A stretch of 64,000 nt of DNA from an uncultured Pelagibacteraceae bacterium (GTDB lineage Bacteria > Pseudomonadota > Alphaproteobacteria > Pelagibacterales > Pelagibacteraceae): positions 55,001 to 119,000 of the forward strand of contig CACNSS010000001.1 in assembly GCA_902623215.1 (NCBI GenBank), given 5' to 3'. Each line of letters begins with the position of its first letter. Within the stretch, counting starts at the first letter, position 1. Positions 38,275 through 47,326 of the stretch are shown one piece after another. The notes under the pieces were generated by a model. It made no database searches, was not told where the DNA came from, and was given only the letters and a program-made list of their open reading frames with translations. The translations under genes were made by a program, and so were the position numbers.

Positions 38275-41200
38275 CTAATTAGTTTTAGTTTTGTATTTTA
38301 ATAATTTATTAAAATTATTTATCATCTTAAATTCTTCTAATGCTTTTGGTGGAGCTTCTAATAATTGAGGATTAAGCAACACAATGCTTGAACACTGAGC
38401 TCGAGATACAGCTACATTCAATCTGTTACGGTTAAAAAAGAAAGATTTATCTCTTGGTAAGTTTTCTACATCACTGCTTGTCATACTTATAATCGTAATC
38501 GGTGCTTCTTGTCCTTGAAACCTGTCTATTGTACCGCAGCGGGTACCGTTGGGAAGTCTTTCTAGTAAAAAATTTACTTGGGCATTATACGGAGAAATAA
38601 TTAAAAAATCTGATATCGTTAAAGGTCTTTCTGTTTTGTCTGAATCTATAAATTTTTGACCTAGTAATTTTTTAATAATTTCATCTATTTTTTTAAATTC
38701 AGCCTCACTTGTTTGACTACAATCAGTGTGATCCATTAAAATAGTATGAATACCATCATTATTTATAAAAAAATTTTTTGGGTAATTTACTTTTCTTCTT
38801 TCAGCGGAAATATCAGTTAAAAGTTTATTCTCATAAAAATTTTCAGATATAAAAACATTAATGTTAGGATGCATTCTATATGTTCTTGTTAAAAATATAC
38901 CCATATTAGCAGGTACTGTATCTTTTCCTTCAAGCAAATAATCTAAAACTGAATATCCAGAATAATTTGGGTGATTCCCCTGCGTTGGCTGCCCCAGTTG
39001 AAGTTGATCACCAACTAATACAATATTTTTTGTAATCCCACCTAATGCAATTAAATCTGCTAAGGAAAACTGACTTGCCTCGTCTATAAAAAGATAGTCA
39101 ATCTTGCCTCGATAATACCATGAAGATAAATGATATTTTGTCCCTGAATAAAGTAAAATTTTATTATCATTTAATCCATCAATATATTTCTTTTCATTGC
39201 TCTCTGTTTTAACTAGTTTGCCATCATAAAAACTATCCCCATCATTTGGATTGCCTTTTTTAAGACCTTTAAAAACAAACTTTTGTTTAGTTGATATATT
39301 TTCTACCCTTTCTAATAAGTTGTGAATTACTTTATGAGAGTTTGCGGTAATAGCAATTTTTTTATTTTTCTTTAATAACTCAACTATGGCATTAGCACTA
39401 TGAAATGTTTTACCAGTACCTGGTGGACCTTGTAAAAAAATGTAGCTTGAATTTAATCTTGAAATTATATCAGGAATTTCTTTAATAAAATTTTCAGATT
39501 TAATAATTTTATCACCCGATTTTAAACCATTTATATTTGGTATATCTCTCTTAAGAAAACTTTTTAAAGCTTCATAACCTTTTTTATTTTCTAAAATATT
39601 TTCACAAAAGTCGTATATATTTTTATTTAATTTATCAAAGAGTGAGTGTTGCATTAACTTTTTACCGATCGATAAAATTTTTGGAAGTTGTTTTTTTTCT
39701 CTTGAGATACCTTTTCTTAACACTACAGATCTATTAACCTGATCTAACTCTTTAATTGTACCGGCACTGTCGTCTCTATCTGGATCGTTATTATTAGCGA
39801 TGATAACTCCATCTCCTTTCTTTAATTTATATTCTTGCGGCGGGAACAAAAATTTGTATTCAAAACTTCTCTTATCTTGAAATTGTGAAACTAATTTCAT
39901 ATTTCCTATACACTCATTTTCATCAATTAACTCTTCGTGAGACAAATGTTTTCTATCAAAAAATTCACGCCAAGATGGTTTCATTTCCCTAGAGTAATAT
40001 CCTATTATATCTGAAAGTAATTTAACTATTGGTAGATCTTTCAACTTTGTTTCATTGAATCTTTTTTGGTATTCCAACAACTTTTCCTCAAAGGGCCTAA
40101 GTTCGATATGTTCCTTTTCAGGGACATGCCACTTTGTATCTTCTGGTTTAATTTTTAATAACCAGTTTCTTAACTTAAAAGTGCTTACACAATCTTGTTT
40201 ATTATATTCTTCAATTTCATTTAAAAGTTTTTTATCTTTTGTCTCCATCCATTGAATATAATACTCTTCAGAAACATCACCTTTTCTTACATCTCCACTT
40301 CTTTCAAATGCGTAATATTTTTCAATTTCTTTAATTGAGTAACTTTTTTGAGAAACATATATAGCTTGTTTCACTACTCTAAATAGATCAACAAACCGCT
40401 CGAGATTTAAATAATGATCATAATCAACTTGAAAAACTTTGTGTAAAGACGTCAAGCGCTCAAGTGCTGTGATTTCGTATGAGGCGTAATGATAAATTTT
40501 AGCATTAGGATATTTTTTAAAATGATTATTGGTAAATGAAAAAAAATCAATTACACTTTGCTTTTCTTCTTTTCTATTATGAGCCCAGAAAGGTTTGAAT
40601 ATTTTCTTTCCATTCTCCTCATAAAATACTCCAAAGAGGTATTCTAACTTTCCAGAAAAAATGTGATCTTGCACAGATTCTATATCAAAGAATAGATCAC
40701 AATCTGATGGCTTGGGTAATAAATTAAATCCTTTTTTTAAATAGAGATTCTCTTCATTAATTTTAAATATTGGATATCCTTTCTTCTCAGCTTCTATCTG
40801 TAATTTTGCCTGTTTTATTATTTTAATCTTTGCTTCTTCTCTTAGTCCCTCTATCTTTTTTTTTGGATCTAATTTTGCTAAATCATCATAATTTTTAATC
40901 CCTACTTTATTTAGTTTCTTAGTATTTTTTTTATTATTGCCCAAAACTTGATTCAAATGTCTATTTTTAACCCATTCTTCTGAACAATTTTCTTGCCAAT
41001 CGCACAGAGCACAAAATGAACATTTTTCAGGTTTAGTTTTATTTAATTCGTTTAAAATAAAATCTTCATAAGAATTTTTATGTAATAAAAAGGTATCATA
41101 AACTTCTCTAAGTTTAATTGCTTGTTTAGTTTTGTCTTTTAATAAAATATAAAAATTATTAGGTAATACTCCCTGAGTCTCTTTCAATAAAAAAGAATAT

Positions 41201-41643
41201 AGGCCTACTTGATAAATGTGGTCTCCTTTAACTCTTGCAGAATGTTTAGTATCAGTAACCTCATAACTCCAATTGCCTAAATTAGATTTTAATTCTGTAT
41301 TAATTTCTAAAAAATCTAATTCTCCACTCCATTTATCCGACTCTAGCCACCCCCCATAAATTAACTCATATCCATGTTTTAAAGCTCTAATGGTTTCTTT
41401 AATTTTTTCTTTTTTAGATAAGCTTTTTAAATCTTTAATATTTTTTATTTTTTTATATTTTTTACTTAATTCTTTAAAATAGTTTAATTCATGAGTAAAA
41501 CCTTTTTTTAATCTTAATTTGTCAGAATTTGTTTTTTCAGTTCGCTTTAAACTTAATTTTTTTTCATTAAATTCGTTAGTAATTATATGCTTACAATTAA
41601 CAAACCTTGTAAGCATTGTTGGTGAGTAAAAATTTTTATTCAA
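38275..41643 (-). CDS. TM0106-type RecB-like nuclease fused to exonuclease and SF1 helicase
   Basis: A 1122-aa three-part protein. The N-terminal part (about 1-230) is a RecB/Cas4-like PD-(D/E)XK nuclease: GELDFLE, YEVTDTK and a Cys cluster CSFCALCDWQENC that may hold an Fe-S cluster. The middle (about 310-490) is a DEDD-type exonuclease domain (FFDIES, ASYEITALERL, NKQDCVSTFKLR). The C-terminal part (about 730-1110) is an Upf1/Dna2-like SF1 helicase: QGPPGTGKT, LFIDEASQF, GDQLQLGQP, YRMHPN, DRFQGQEAP and LNVAVSRAQ. It probably processes DNA ends or aberrant DNA/RNA. It converges on folC and sits next to trxA. Confidence 0.92.
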   Translation of the reverse strand: MNKNFYSPTMLTRFVNCKHIITNEFNEKKLSLKRTEKTNSDKLRLKKGFTHELNYFKELSKKYKKIKNIKDLKSLSKKEKIKETIRALKHGYELIYGGWLESDKWSGELDFLEINTELKSNLGNWSYEVTDTKHSARVKGDHIYQVGLYSFLLKETQGVLPNNFYILLKDKTKQAIKLREVYDTFLLHKNSYEDFILNELNKTKPEKCSFCALCDWQENCSEEWVKNRHLNQVLGNNKKNTKKLNKVGIKNYDDLAKLDPKKKIEGLREEAKIKIIKQAKLQIEAEKKGYPIFKINEENLYLKKGFNLLPKPSDCDLFFDIESVQDHIFSGKLEYLFGVFYEENGKKIFKPFWAHNRKEEKQSVIDFFSFTNNHFKKYPNAKIYHYASYEITALERLTSLHKVFQVDYDHYLNLERFVDLFRVVKQAIYVSQKSYSIKEIEKYYAFERSGDVRKGDVSEEYYIQWMETKDKKLLNEIEEYNKQDCVSTFKLRNWLLKIKPEDTKWHVPEKEHIELRPFEEKLLEYQKRFNETKLKDLPIVKLLSDIIGYYSREMKPSWREFFDRKHLSHEELIDENECIGNMKLVSQFQDKRSFEYKFLFPPQEYKLKKGDGVIIANNNDPDRDDSAGTIKELDQVNRSVVLRKGISREKKQLPKILSIGKKLMQHSLFDKLNKNIYDFCENILENKKGYEALKSFLKRDIPNINGLKSGDKIIKSENFIKEIPDIISRLNSSYIFLQGPPGTGKTFHSANAIVELLKKNKKIAITANSHKVIHNLLERVENISTKQKFVFKGLKKGNPNDGDSFYDGKLVKTESNEKKYIDGLNDNKILLYSGTKYHLSSWYYRGKIDYLFIDEASQFSLADLIALGGITKNIVLVGDQLQLGQPTQGNHPNYSGYSVLDYLLEGKDTVPANMGIFLTRTYRMHPNINVFISENFYENKLLTDISAERRKVNYPKNFFINNDGIHTILMDHTDCSQTSEAEFKKIDEIIKKLLGQKFIDSDKTERPLTISDFLIISPYNAQVNFLLERLPNGTRCGTIDRFQGQEAPITIISMTSSDVENLPRDKSFFFNRNRLNVAVSRAQCSSIVLLNPQLLEAPPKALEEFKMINNFNKLLKYKTKTN

Positions 41644-41725
41644 TTTTAGTCTTTTTATTATTTGATCGATCTTAAATGTTTAAATTTATACTGAAAGAAA
41701 ATTTTTTATTAAATTCAGTTAAAAA

Positions 41726-42049
41726 TTACTTACTGGAAATTGAATTATCTAAAAATTCTTTAACTTTAGCAGGGCCTGGAAAACCTACGAGTCTATCGAC
41801 CTCCACGCCTTTACGAAAAATAATTGTACTTGGCACACCTCTGATACCCATAGCGCTGCCAGTATTAATTGCGCCCTCCTCAACGTCAGCGTAAAAAAAT
41901 TTGCATGACGGATAACTTTCGCTAAATTGTTCAAGTACAGGAGATAATTGCTTACAGGGTGCGCACCATGACGCTGAGAACTGCACGCAAATTACTTCCT
42001 CTTTGGATATTTTATCTTCCCAATCTGAATCTTGAAATGTATGAATCAT
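41726..42049 (-). CDS. trxA: Thioredoxin
   Basis: A small cytoplasmic disulfide reductase of 107 aa with the active site WCAPC (Cys29, Cys32), the cis-Pro in IRGVPST and the following FRKGVEVDRLVG. It lies after folC in the alphaproteobacterial folC-trxA neighbourhood. The spacer 41644-41725 separates it from the helicase gene. The family has many roles; general thiol reduction is the safe call. Confidence 0.93.
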   Translation of the reverse strand: MIHTFQDSDWEDKISKEEVICVQFSASWCAPCKQLSPVLEQFSESYPSCKFFYADVEEGAINTGSAMGIRGVPSTIIFRKGVEVDRLVGFPGPAKVKEFLDNSISSK

Positions 42050-42166
42050 ATTTAGTTATTAAATTTTTAAATTTACTTTGTCAATTAAGATAATTGTTTA
42101 ATTTCAAATTTTTTTAAATTTTTATTCATGTCGAATGTTTCTTCATTTTTGATATAAGGAATTGAT

Positions 42167-42943
42167 ATGTTTATTGCAGATAAAAATTTTCCTTGGTCAT
42201 CTAAATATAACCCCGAGTCAGACAAACCATTTATTATGTCTCGTTCTAAGATAGATCTATACTTAAAATGTAAAAGATGTGCCTATCTAGATATGCGACT
42301 AGGAATAAAAGGTCCAAAACCCTTCCCTTATAATTTAAATTCTCGTATTGATTATTTATTAAAAGTTGAACACGATATTGCTCGAGAAAAGAAAGAAAAA
42401 ACAAAGTATTTAGAAGAATGTAATATAGATGCTATTCCGTTTAGTCATCCAGAATTAGATGTTTGGAGGGAGCCTTTTAAAGCTGCAAGGTATCACCATA
42501 AAGATACAAATATAGTTGTAGCTGGATCTGTAGATGATCTTTGGGAAGATAATGGAAGTAAAAAAATTCATATAGTTGATTATAAATCAACACATACTGA
42601 AAATTTTGACAGATTAAAAAACTTCGATGCCCCTTATTTGATTGGTTATAAAAGACAGGCTGAAATTTATGCTTGGATTTTATCTAAGTTAGGTCTCGAT
42701 ATTCATAAAACAAGTTATTTTTTATATGTAAATGCTACTTTAAAGCAAGAAACATTCAATAATAAACTAGACTTTGAGTATGCATTAATTCCCTATGAAA
42801 TGAGAGACTTTAATTGGGTTGAAGATACTATTATAGAAATCAAAAACTTTTTAGAAACGAATAAAATTCCAGCAGCTACAAACGATTGTGAACTTTGCAA
42901 ATACATGCATAAGTTTTTTGAATTTATTAAAAAGAAAAATTAA
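42167..42943 (+). CDS. PD-(D/E)XK nuclease, RecB/Cas4-like
   Basis: A 258-aa stand-alone nuclease domain. The motif GSVDDLWED (Asp123/124) followed by VDYKS (Asp138, Lys140) and RQAEIYAW (Gln164) matches the RecB/Cas4-type PD-(D/E)XK site with its QxxxY motif. CxxC pairs near both ends (Cys35/38 and Cys241/244) could hold an Fe-S cluster or zinc, as in Cas4 or AddB; that is inference. It is divergent from trxA and near the helicase-nuclease, suggesting a joint role in DNA end processing. Confidence 0.85.
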   Translation: MFIADKNFPWSSKYNPESDKPFIMSRSKIDLYLKCKRCAYLDMRLGIKGPKPFPYNLNSRIDYLLKVEHDIAREKKEKTKYLEECNIDAIPFSHPELDVWREPFKAARYHHKDTNIVVAGSVDDLWEDNGSKKIHIVDYKSTHTENFDRLKNFDAPYLIGYKRQAEIYAWILSKLGLDIHKTSYFLYVNATLKQETFNNKLDFEYALIPYEMRDFNWVEDTIIEIKNFLETNKIPAATNDCELCKYMHKFFEFIKKKN

Positions 42944-42959
42944 AATTTATTATTTTCCT

Positions 42960-43538
42960 TTAAGCAATCTTATTTAATTTATCTAGTTTAGAAGATCGCT
43001 TATCAGTTAATACACTTTGAACTAATTTTCGATTACAATTTACTCCTAATAACTCTGCAACTTTTCTTGCAATACTAGTTTTAGTTTCACATTTGCTGTT
43101 TTTTTCATCTCTTATTTTTGATTTATTTTTTTCACCCACAGCTGCCTCTATATTTTTTTGATATTCTGCTGCACTTGGGGCTTTGTCAAAAATTTCTAAT
43201 ATCTTTTCTTTTTTTTTTTCTAAAATTTTCCTACCTAATAATGAGTTATTATTATTTTTCATAGATGTTAGTATTTCTTCAATTTTAGTGTCTGTAGGAA
43301 TTTTATATATCGTAGGTGTTGAACCTTCTTTCCCAACCCTTTTTAATTTTGCCATAATAATATTATTATTATTTGCAAATCTTGGTAGGTTATCTGCCCT
43401 ATCAATTAAAATTTTTCTTCTATTAAGAAAATTAATTAATTCATCAGCATTTAAATAACCACTGGGCTTTTCCTCATATAAATAACCCTCATCTTTTTTG
43501 GTTTTTAAATCATATGGATTACTATTTTTTTCACTCAT
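42960..43538 (-). CDS. Hypothetical protein, last gene of GHKL-protease operon
   Basis: I do not recognise this 192-aa protein. It is charged and soluble, with no membrane segment. An N-terminal segment (about 27-55) with GYLNADELINFLNRRKI looks helical and may be a small binding module. The middle is lysine-rich, and the C-terminus has TSIARKVAELLGVNCNRK, which could be a helix-turn-helix but lacks a clear consensus. It lies 15 bp downstream of rmuC and is probably co-transcribed with it. The nuclease gene on the other side converges on it. Confidence 0.65.
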   Translation of the reverse strand: MSEKNSNPYDLKTKKDEGYLYEEKPSGYLNADELINFLNRRKILIDRADNLPRFANNNNIIMAKLKRVGKEGSTPTIYKIPTDTKIEEILTSMKNNNNSLLGRKILEKKKEKILEIFDKAPSAAEYQKNIEAAVGEKNKSKIRDEKNSKCETKTSIARKVAELLGVNCNRKLVQSVLTDKRSSKLDKLNKIA

Positions 43539-43553
43539 TTGTCCTCCTTAATG

Positions 43554-44687
43554 CTAATTTGGTTTATTAATATCCTCAGGATCTTCAACAAAATTTACCA
43601 TTTTATCTTTATCATCAGTTTTAACCAACTGATTTACATCTAGTCCATGATCATCTTTTAGTTTTATTATTTTAGACTCTAAACCTTGATTTGAACCATA
43701 ACTGGTATGAACTACCTCTGTTAAAGATTTTGCATGAGTATTATGACTTGATATCAATGTTTTTAAACTTTTTTTTAGAGTATTATATTTATTAAAAATA
43801 TCTTCAGCTTTACCAATAATTGTATCTATTTGAGATATTTGTTTTTCTTGGTTTTTTATTGAAGTAATAGTTGAAATTAAACTCATTATACTTATCGGAC
43901 CAGCTAACATAATATTTTTTTCAAAGCATAAATCTAAAATGTCGTCTGACTTTTCAAGTATACTCAAATAGCAACTATCGAATGGTAAAAATAAAACTAC
44001 ATATTGAAAAGAATTTAAATTATGAATTTTCAAGTAATCTTTATTAGACAGTTGCTCAATATGTGTTTTTACTGACTCTATATGTTTTTTTAAATGCAGC
44101 TCTCTTGAGGCTTCATCTTTAGCATTAGTAAAGTCCTGAAAACTCTTCAAAGAAACCTTGCAGTCAATTACGATATGATCGGCGACAGGTCCCTTTATAT
44201 TTATAATAAAATCTGGATTAACAGTTTTTTTATTTCCAGTCTCTAGATCAGTAAGTGTATGCCCTTTTCTCTCGTCAAAATCACCATCTTCTTCACTTAA
44301 ACCATTTTTTTCTAGCAAGCTTCGAAGTTTCTTTTCATTAAATCTTCCTTGATATTTAGCGTCACCAACTAATTTTTCATGAAAATTTTTAAAAATTGAA
44401 TGCTGGTTTTTATGTTCATTAAGTATAAGATTGCTTTGATCTTTAAAATCCTCCACGCTTTTTTTGTTTAATGCTAATTGCTCCTTATCTTTTTTTAAAT
44501 CAGATAAATATTTTTCGGTAATAGTAATTTTATCTAGTAACTTATCATTTTCGTTTTTTAGATTTAATATTTCAGGATTGTTAGGGTCAATAGTATTTTT
44601 TTTTTTAAGAGAATAATAAAAATACAACAATAATGCCGCGATAATTAAAGATAATACGATGACAGAAATTATAAGTGAAATTATCAT
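43554..44687 (-). CDS. rmuC: DNA recombination protein RmuC homologue
   Basis: Family linked to limiting DNA inversions and rearrangements, with a nuclease-like fold. It has one N-terminal membrane segment (about 3-27), a long coiled coil (about 35-110), then the RmuC core with GRFNEKKLRSLLEKNGL, VNPDFIINI, VIDCKVSLKSFQDF and VVLFLPFD. Asp and the Lys of DCK match the PD-(D/E)XK-like active site. The 377 aa are within the family range. It is 14 bp downstream of the GHKL-protease gene, so it appears in an operon rather than alone as usual. Confidence 0.9.
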   Translation of the reverse strand: MIISLIISVIVLSLIIAALLLYFYYSLKKKNTIDPNNPEILNLKNENDKLLDKITITEKYLSDLKKDKEQLALNKKSVEDFKDQSNLILNEHKNQHSIFKNFHEKLVGDAKYQGRFNEKKLRSLLEKNGLSEEDGDFDERKGHTLTDLETGNKKTVNPDFIINIKGPVADHIVIDCKVSLKSFQDFTNAKDEASRELHLKKHIESVKTHIEQLSNKDYLKIHNLNSFQYVVLFLPFDSCYLSILEKSDDILDLCFEKNIMLAGPISIMSLISTITSIKNQEKQISQIDTIIGKAEDIFNKYNTLKKSLKTLISSHNTHAKSLTEVVHTSYGSNQGLESKIIKLKDDHGLDVNQLVKTDDKDKMVNFVEDPEDINKPN

Positions 44688-44701
44688 AAAATATTTATAT
44701 C

Positions 44702-46294
44702 CTAATTAATAAATTTGTTCCATTGTTTAGAATATTTACTGACAGCGGCATTATTATCAATACAAGCTGATATAAGATAAGTTAAGCAGTCAGAAAATTC
44801 TCTGGAACCATCATCATTACCTGTAGCGTGGCTCAGCTCATGCAAAAATACAGAGAACATCTTTCCAAAACTTTGCTTAAATAAATCTGCGTGCAAATAT
44901 ACTATCTTAGAATTATAATCATAATCATTTTTAATTTGTCCCAATAATTCTTTACAAAATATTTTTTTGAACTTTAAATTATATAAAGATTCATCTTCGT
45001 CATTTTCATTATTAAAAAGTTTTGCAAAAGCGGGACTTACTCCTTTAGCTGCCTCAAAACAAAAATTAATAGCTTCTTGTTCTTTAGATGTTAAGTCTGC
45101 AGTCTTTTTATTTTTTATTCTTTTTTCTGCATTGGCTTTTGATCTAATAAAACTCTCTAATGAGCTCATAACACCAAAATTATTAAAGTAACTTGGAAGC
45201 ATTATCTTGTTATTATTTTTCATTTTCTTATCACGACTTCTAATATAATTTTGCGTTTTAGTAGAAAACCAATCGTGATAAGAAATTTCACGAGAATAAG
45301 TGTACCTGCTTTCGCTTAAATACTCATTGCCAAACAAGTCTTTTAAAGATTTATCATCCTTCAATCGTCCATAAGTAGCTGAGGCTAGAGCACTTAATAG
45401 TAAATGCCCTTTAGGCCAAATTTCTTTTGAACTTTCTAAAATATATCGGATAGCGGGATTATTCTTCATTGCTCCGTAATAGAAGCCGCTTCTTGCAAAT
45501 ATTGAATAAAATGTACTTTGTAATTTTGCATCAAACGCTTGACGATCTCGATCTATTTTTACTTTTTTTTCTAATGCAGCATATTTCTTATCAATAGAAA
45601 TAATTACTGGAATTCCTTTAATATCAACTCTCTTTAAACCTTTATAAAAACCAAACCCGTCTTTAGTTTTTGATTTGTAAATTGTTATATCGTTATATGA
45701 ATGTAACACTTCTCCAATTAATGGGTTTGAAGAATAAAAAAAGTTTCTTAACCCAAATTCAAATGCCTTTTTAAGTTTTTTATCTAATGTGTTAATAATA
45801 AAGTAATTCCCTTTTAACTTATTAATTTTAAAATAATTATAAACTAAAGCTCTAAGACCATCTGTGCCTGGAACCTCTTTACCAACAGAAACTATTAAAC
45901 ATTGGTCTCCGGAAATCATTATTGGATTTGTAATTCCCATTCTTGCCATATCCGATAGACACTTCTTTACACCTTCCCCATGTGCACCAATCATATTTTC
46001 TTGTTCGGTTTTCGATGAGCCAATATAATATAGTTTTTCTAAAGAATATTCATTTGGCGCATATACTTTAATTAAATCATTATCTGTTGAGATTTTAATT
46101 TGATTTATATCCATTTTTGCTGAAACAACTCCATCTCTAGCATTTTGTAAAATATCTCTAGATATTTTCTCATGATCCCAGATCTCTTCTCCCCAGCTGG
46201 TTGTCACGGATGACTCGATTGATTTAATGTGTTGTGCTTCTGTCACCTCATTTAATTCTAAAATTATGTCTTTTAACTTTTTAACATTATCCAT
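44702..46294 (-). CDS. GHKL ATPase fused to metzincin-type metalloprotease
   Basis: A 530-aa protein with an unusual pairing. The N-terminal part looks like a GHKL (Hsp90/MutL/MORC-type) ATPase: N-box RDILQNARDG (Asn51, Asp54), a degenerate G1 region around 80-90, then YYIGSSKT and the G2 loop GAHGEG (103-108). The C-terminus has HELSHATGNDD (485-495), matching HExxHxxGxxD of metzincin proteases, with acidic residues following. The middle (about 200-440) is unrecognised. It overlaps the preceding small gene by 8 bp and is followed by rmuC. An ATP-controlled protease is the natural inference; the substrate is unknown. Confidence 0.8.
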   Translation of the reverse strand: MDNVKKLKDIILELNEVTEAQHIKSIESSVTTSWGEEIWDHEKISRDILQNARDGVVSAKMDINQIKISTDNDLIKVYAPNEYSLEKLYYIGSSKTEQENMIGAHGEGVKKCLSDMARMGITNPIMISGDQCLIVSVGKEVPGTDGLRALVYNYFKINKLKGNYFIINTLDKKLKKAFEFGLRNFFYSSNPLIGEVLHSYNDITIYKSKTKDGFGFYKGLKRVDIKGIPVIISIDKKYAALEKKVKIDRDRQAFDAKLQSTFYSIFARSGFYYGAMKNNPAIRYILESSKEIWPKGHLLLSALASATYGRLKDDKSLKDLFGNEYLSESRYTYSREISYHDWFSTKTQNYIRSRDKKMKNNNKIMLPSYFNNFGVMSSLESFIRSKANAEKRIKNKKTADLTSKEQEAINFCFEAAKGVSPAFAKLFNNENDEDESLYNLKFKKIFCKELLGQIKNDYDYNSKIVYLHADLFKQSFGKMFSVFLHELSHATGNDDGSREFSDCLTYLISACIDNNAAVSKYSKQWNKFIN

Positions 46295-46592
46295 TATTTC
46301 CTCCTATTTTTTTTATATTATTAATCTTTTCAATTTCCTCTCTTAAAACTTCTATTTCAGTACATCCTTTAATAAATGTTCTTTTTTGTCTTTGTCTTTT
46401 CAAAAATCTTAAAACATTAATTGGAAAATAGTAAATATCACAAAACAAACTTTCTAGTTTTCTATCTTGATAGTATTTTAATTTTGCTTTTTCTTGAATT
46501 TGTTGATGTTTAAAATATTCTAAACACTCTTTTTGCCAAGTTAGCATATACTGTAATCTTTCTTCCAAAATATATTTAAAATTTTTGTTCAT
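46287..46592 (-). CDS. Hypothetical protein, small, helical
   Basis: An unrecognised 101-aa protein, basic and rich in aromatic residues and Gln/Lys, and predicted mostly helical by eye. There is no membrane segment. A FLKRQRQKRTF stretch is strongly basic and might bind nucleic acid. It lies 3 bp after the WGR gene and overlaps the GHKL-protease gene by 8 bp, with GGAGG within its own last codons likely serving as that gene's ribosome site. Translational coupling suggests the two proteins act together. Confidence 0.65.
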   Translation of the reverse strand: MNKNFKYILEERLQYMLTWQKECLEYFKHQQIQEKAKLKYYQDRKLESLFCDIYYFPINVLRFLKRQRQKRTFIKGCTEIEVLREEIEKINNIKKIGGNNG

Positions 46593-46595
46593 ATT

Positions 46596-46808
46596 TTAAT
46601 TTTCTACATATCCTTTCGAAGTTTTCTCTCTTATTTTCTTTTCACAATATTTTTTTGCCTGATCTTTGGTAGCAAAACTTTTTTCATTTTCAGCTGGATT
46701 TTGGATACCTATTCTTCCATATTTTACCAAAACCTTATTTGCATTTAGGCTGATTTCCCAAAACTTATGTGAATTTGTTCCTAAATCTTTATATTCAAAA
46801 TGTCTCAT
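46596..46808 (-). CDS. WGR-domain protein, single domain
   Basis: A stand-alone WGR domain of about 70 aa, recognisable from MRHFEYKD, NSHKFWEIS, VKYGRIG (the WGR motif with Tyr for Trp) and the final ATKDQAKKYCEKKIREKTSKGY. WGR domains occur in poly(ADP-ribose) polymerases and bacterial regulators and are thought to bind nucleic acids. I prefer the ATG at 46808, preceded by AAAGGGA, because family members begin near MRxFE; an ATG at 46823 would abut the upstream stop. It sits inside the GHKL-protease operon. Confidence 0.8.
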   Translation of the reverse strand: MRHFEYKDLGTNSHKFWEISLNANKVLVKYGRIGIQNPAENEKSFATKDQAKKYCEKKIREKTSKGYVEN

Positions 46809-46823
46809 ATTTTTCCCTTTCAT

Positions 46824-47228
46824 TTAATGTAACGTTTTATTTTTATTAGCCTCTATCCTTCTTCCGAAGTCGTCTTGCCCATCATCAGATGTAGATGTCC
46901 ATTCATCTAATGAATTCATAAATTCTTTATGGTGTTCTAATAATTGTCTCGAAACTGATCTCGTATAATATTTAAAAGCTGGATAACTCATTTTAATCAT
47001 CATTTTTTGCATTAACCTGTAATGAAACAAATAAAAGCAATGATCCCTGTCGATATTTTCTCGATTTGTTTTTTCATCAAACGCCTCAACAAGTTCTTTG
47101 GCGTAAGAATCCATTTTGTTCCAAATATCTTGGTTCGTTTCTATTTTTTGCTCTTTTAATGACTTGGTTTTGAACTCTAAAATCTTGCTTTTATTTTTCT
47201 TTGTTCTTTTATCTTTAAAATCGCTCAT
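46824..47228 (-). CDS. Hypothetical protein, first gene of GHKL-protease operon
   Basis: An unrecognised 134-aa protein. The first 30 residues are very Lys-rich. The centre has conserved-looking HCFYLFHYRLMQKMMIKM and YTRSVSRQLLEHHKEFM helices, and the C-terminus is acidic (TSTSDDGQDDFGRR). There is no membrane segment or enzyme motif. It is the first gene of the leftward operon, reading from the operator-bearing spacer 47229-47372, so it could be a regulator or an effector, but nothing in the sequence decides this. Confidence 0.65.
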   Translation of the reverse strand: MSDFKDKRTKKNKSKILEFKTKSLKEQKIETNQDIWNKMDSYAKELVEAFDEKTNRENIDRDHCFYLFHYRLMQKMMIKMSYPAFKYYTRSVSRQLLEHHKEFMNSLDEWTSTSDDGQDDFGRRIEANKNKTLH

Positions 47229-47271
47229 AAAAGCCTTTTAACACGCTAAAAATAGAAAGTCAACTTTTTTT

Positions 47272-47326
47272 TTGTCATTTGACAATATTTTTTATAAATA
47301 TATCTTGTTTTATTGTCATTAGACTA
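47272..47326. promoter_or_regulatory. Palindromic operator-like pair in divergent spacer
   Basis: Positions 47272-47285 hold a perfect palindrome, TTGTCA-TT-TGACAA. A second, imperfect copy, TTGTCATTAGACTA, occupies 47313-47326. Their centres are 41 bp apart, about four helical turns, so a protein could bind both on the same face. The 144-bp spacer lies between the leftward GHKL-protease operon and the rightward coiled-coil/exonuclease I pair, so one regulator could control both. No obvious helix-turn-helix gene is adjacent. Confidence 0.5.
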
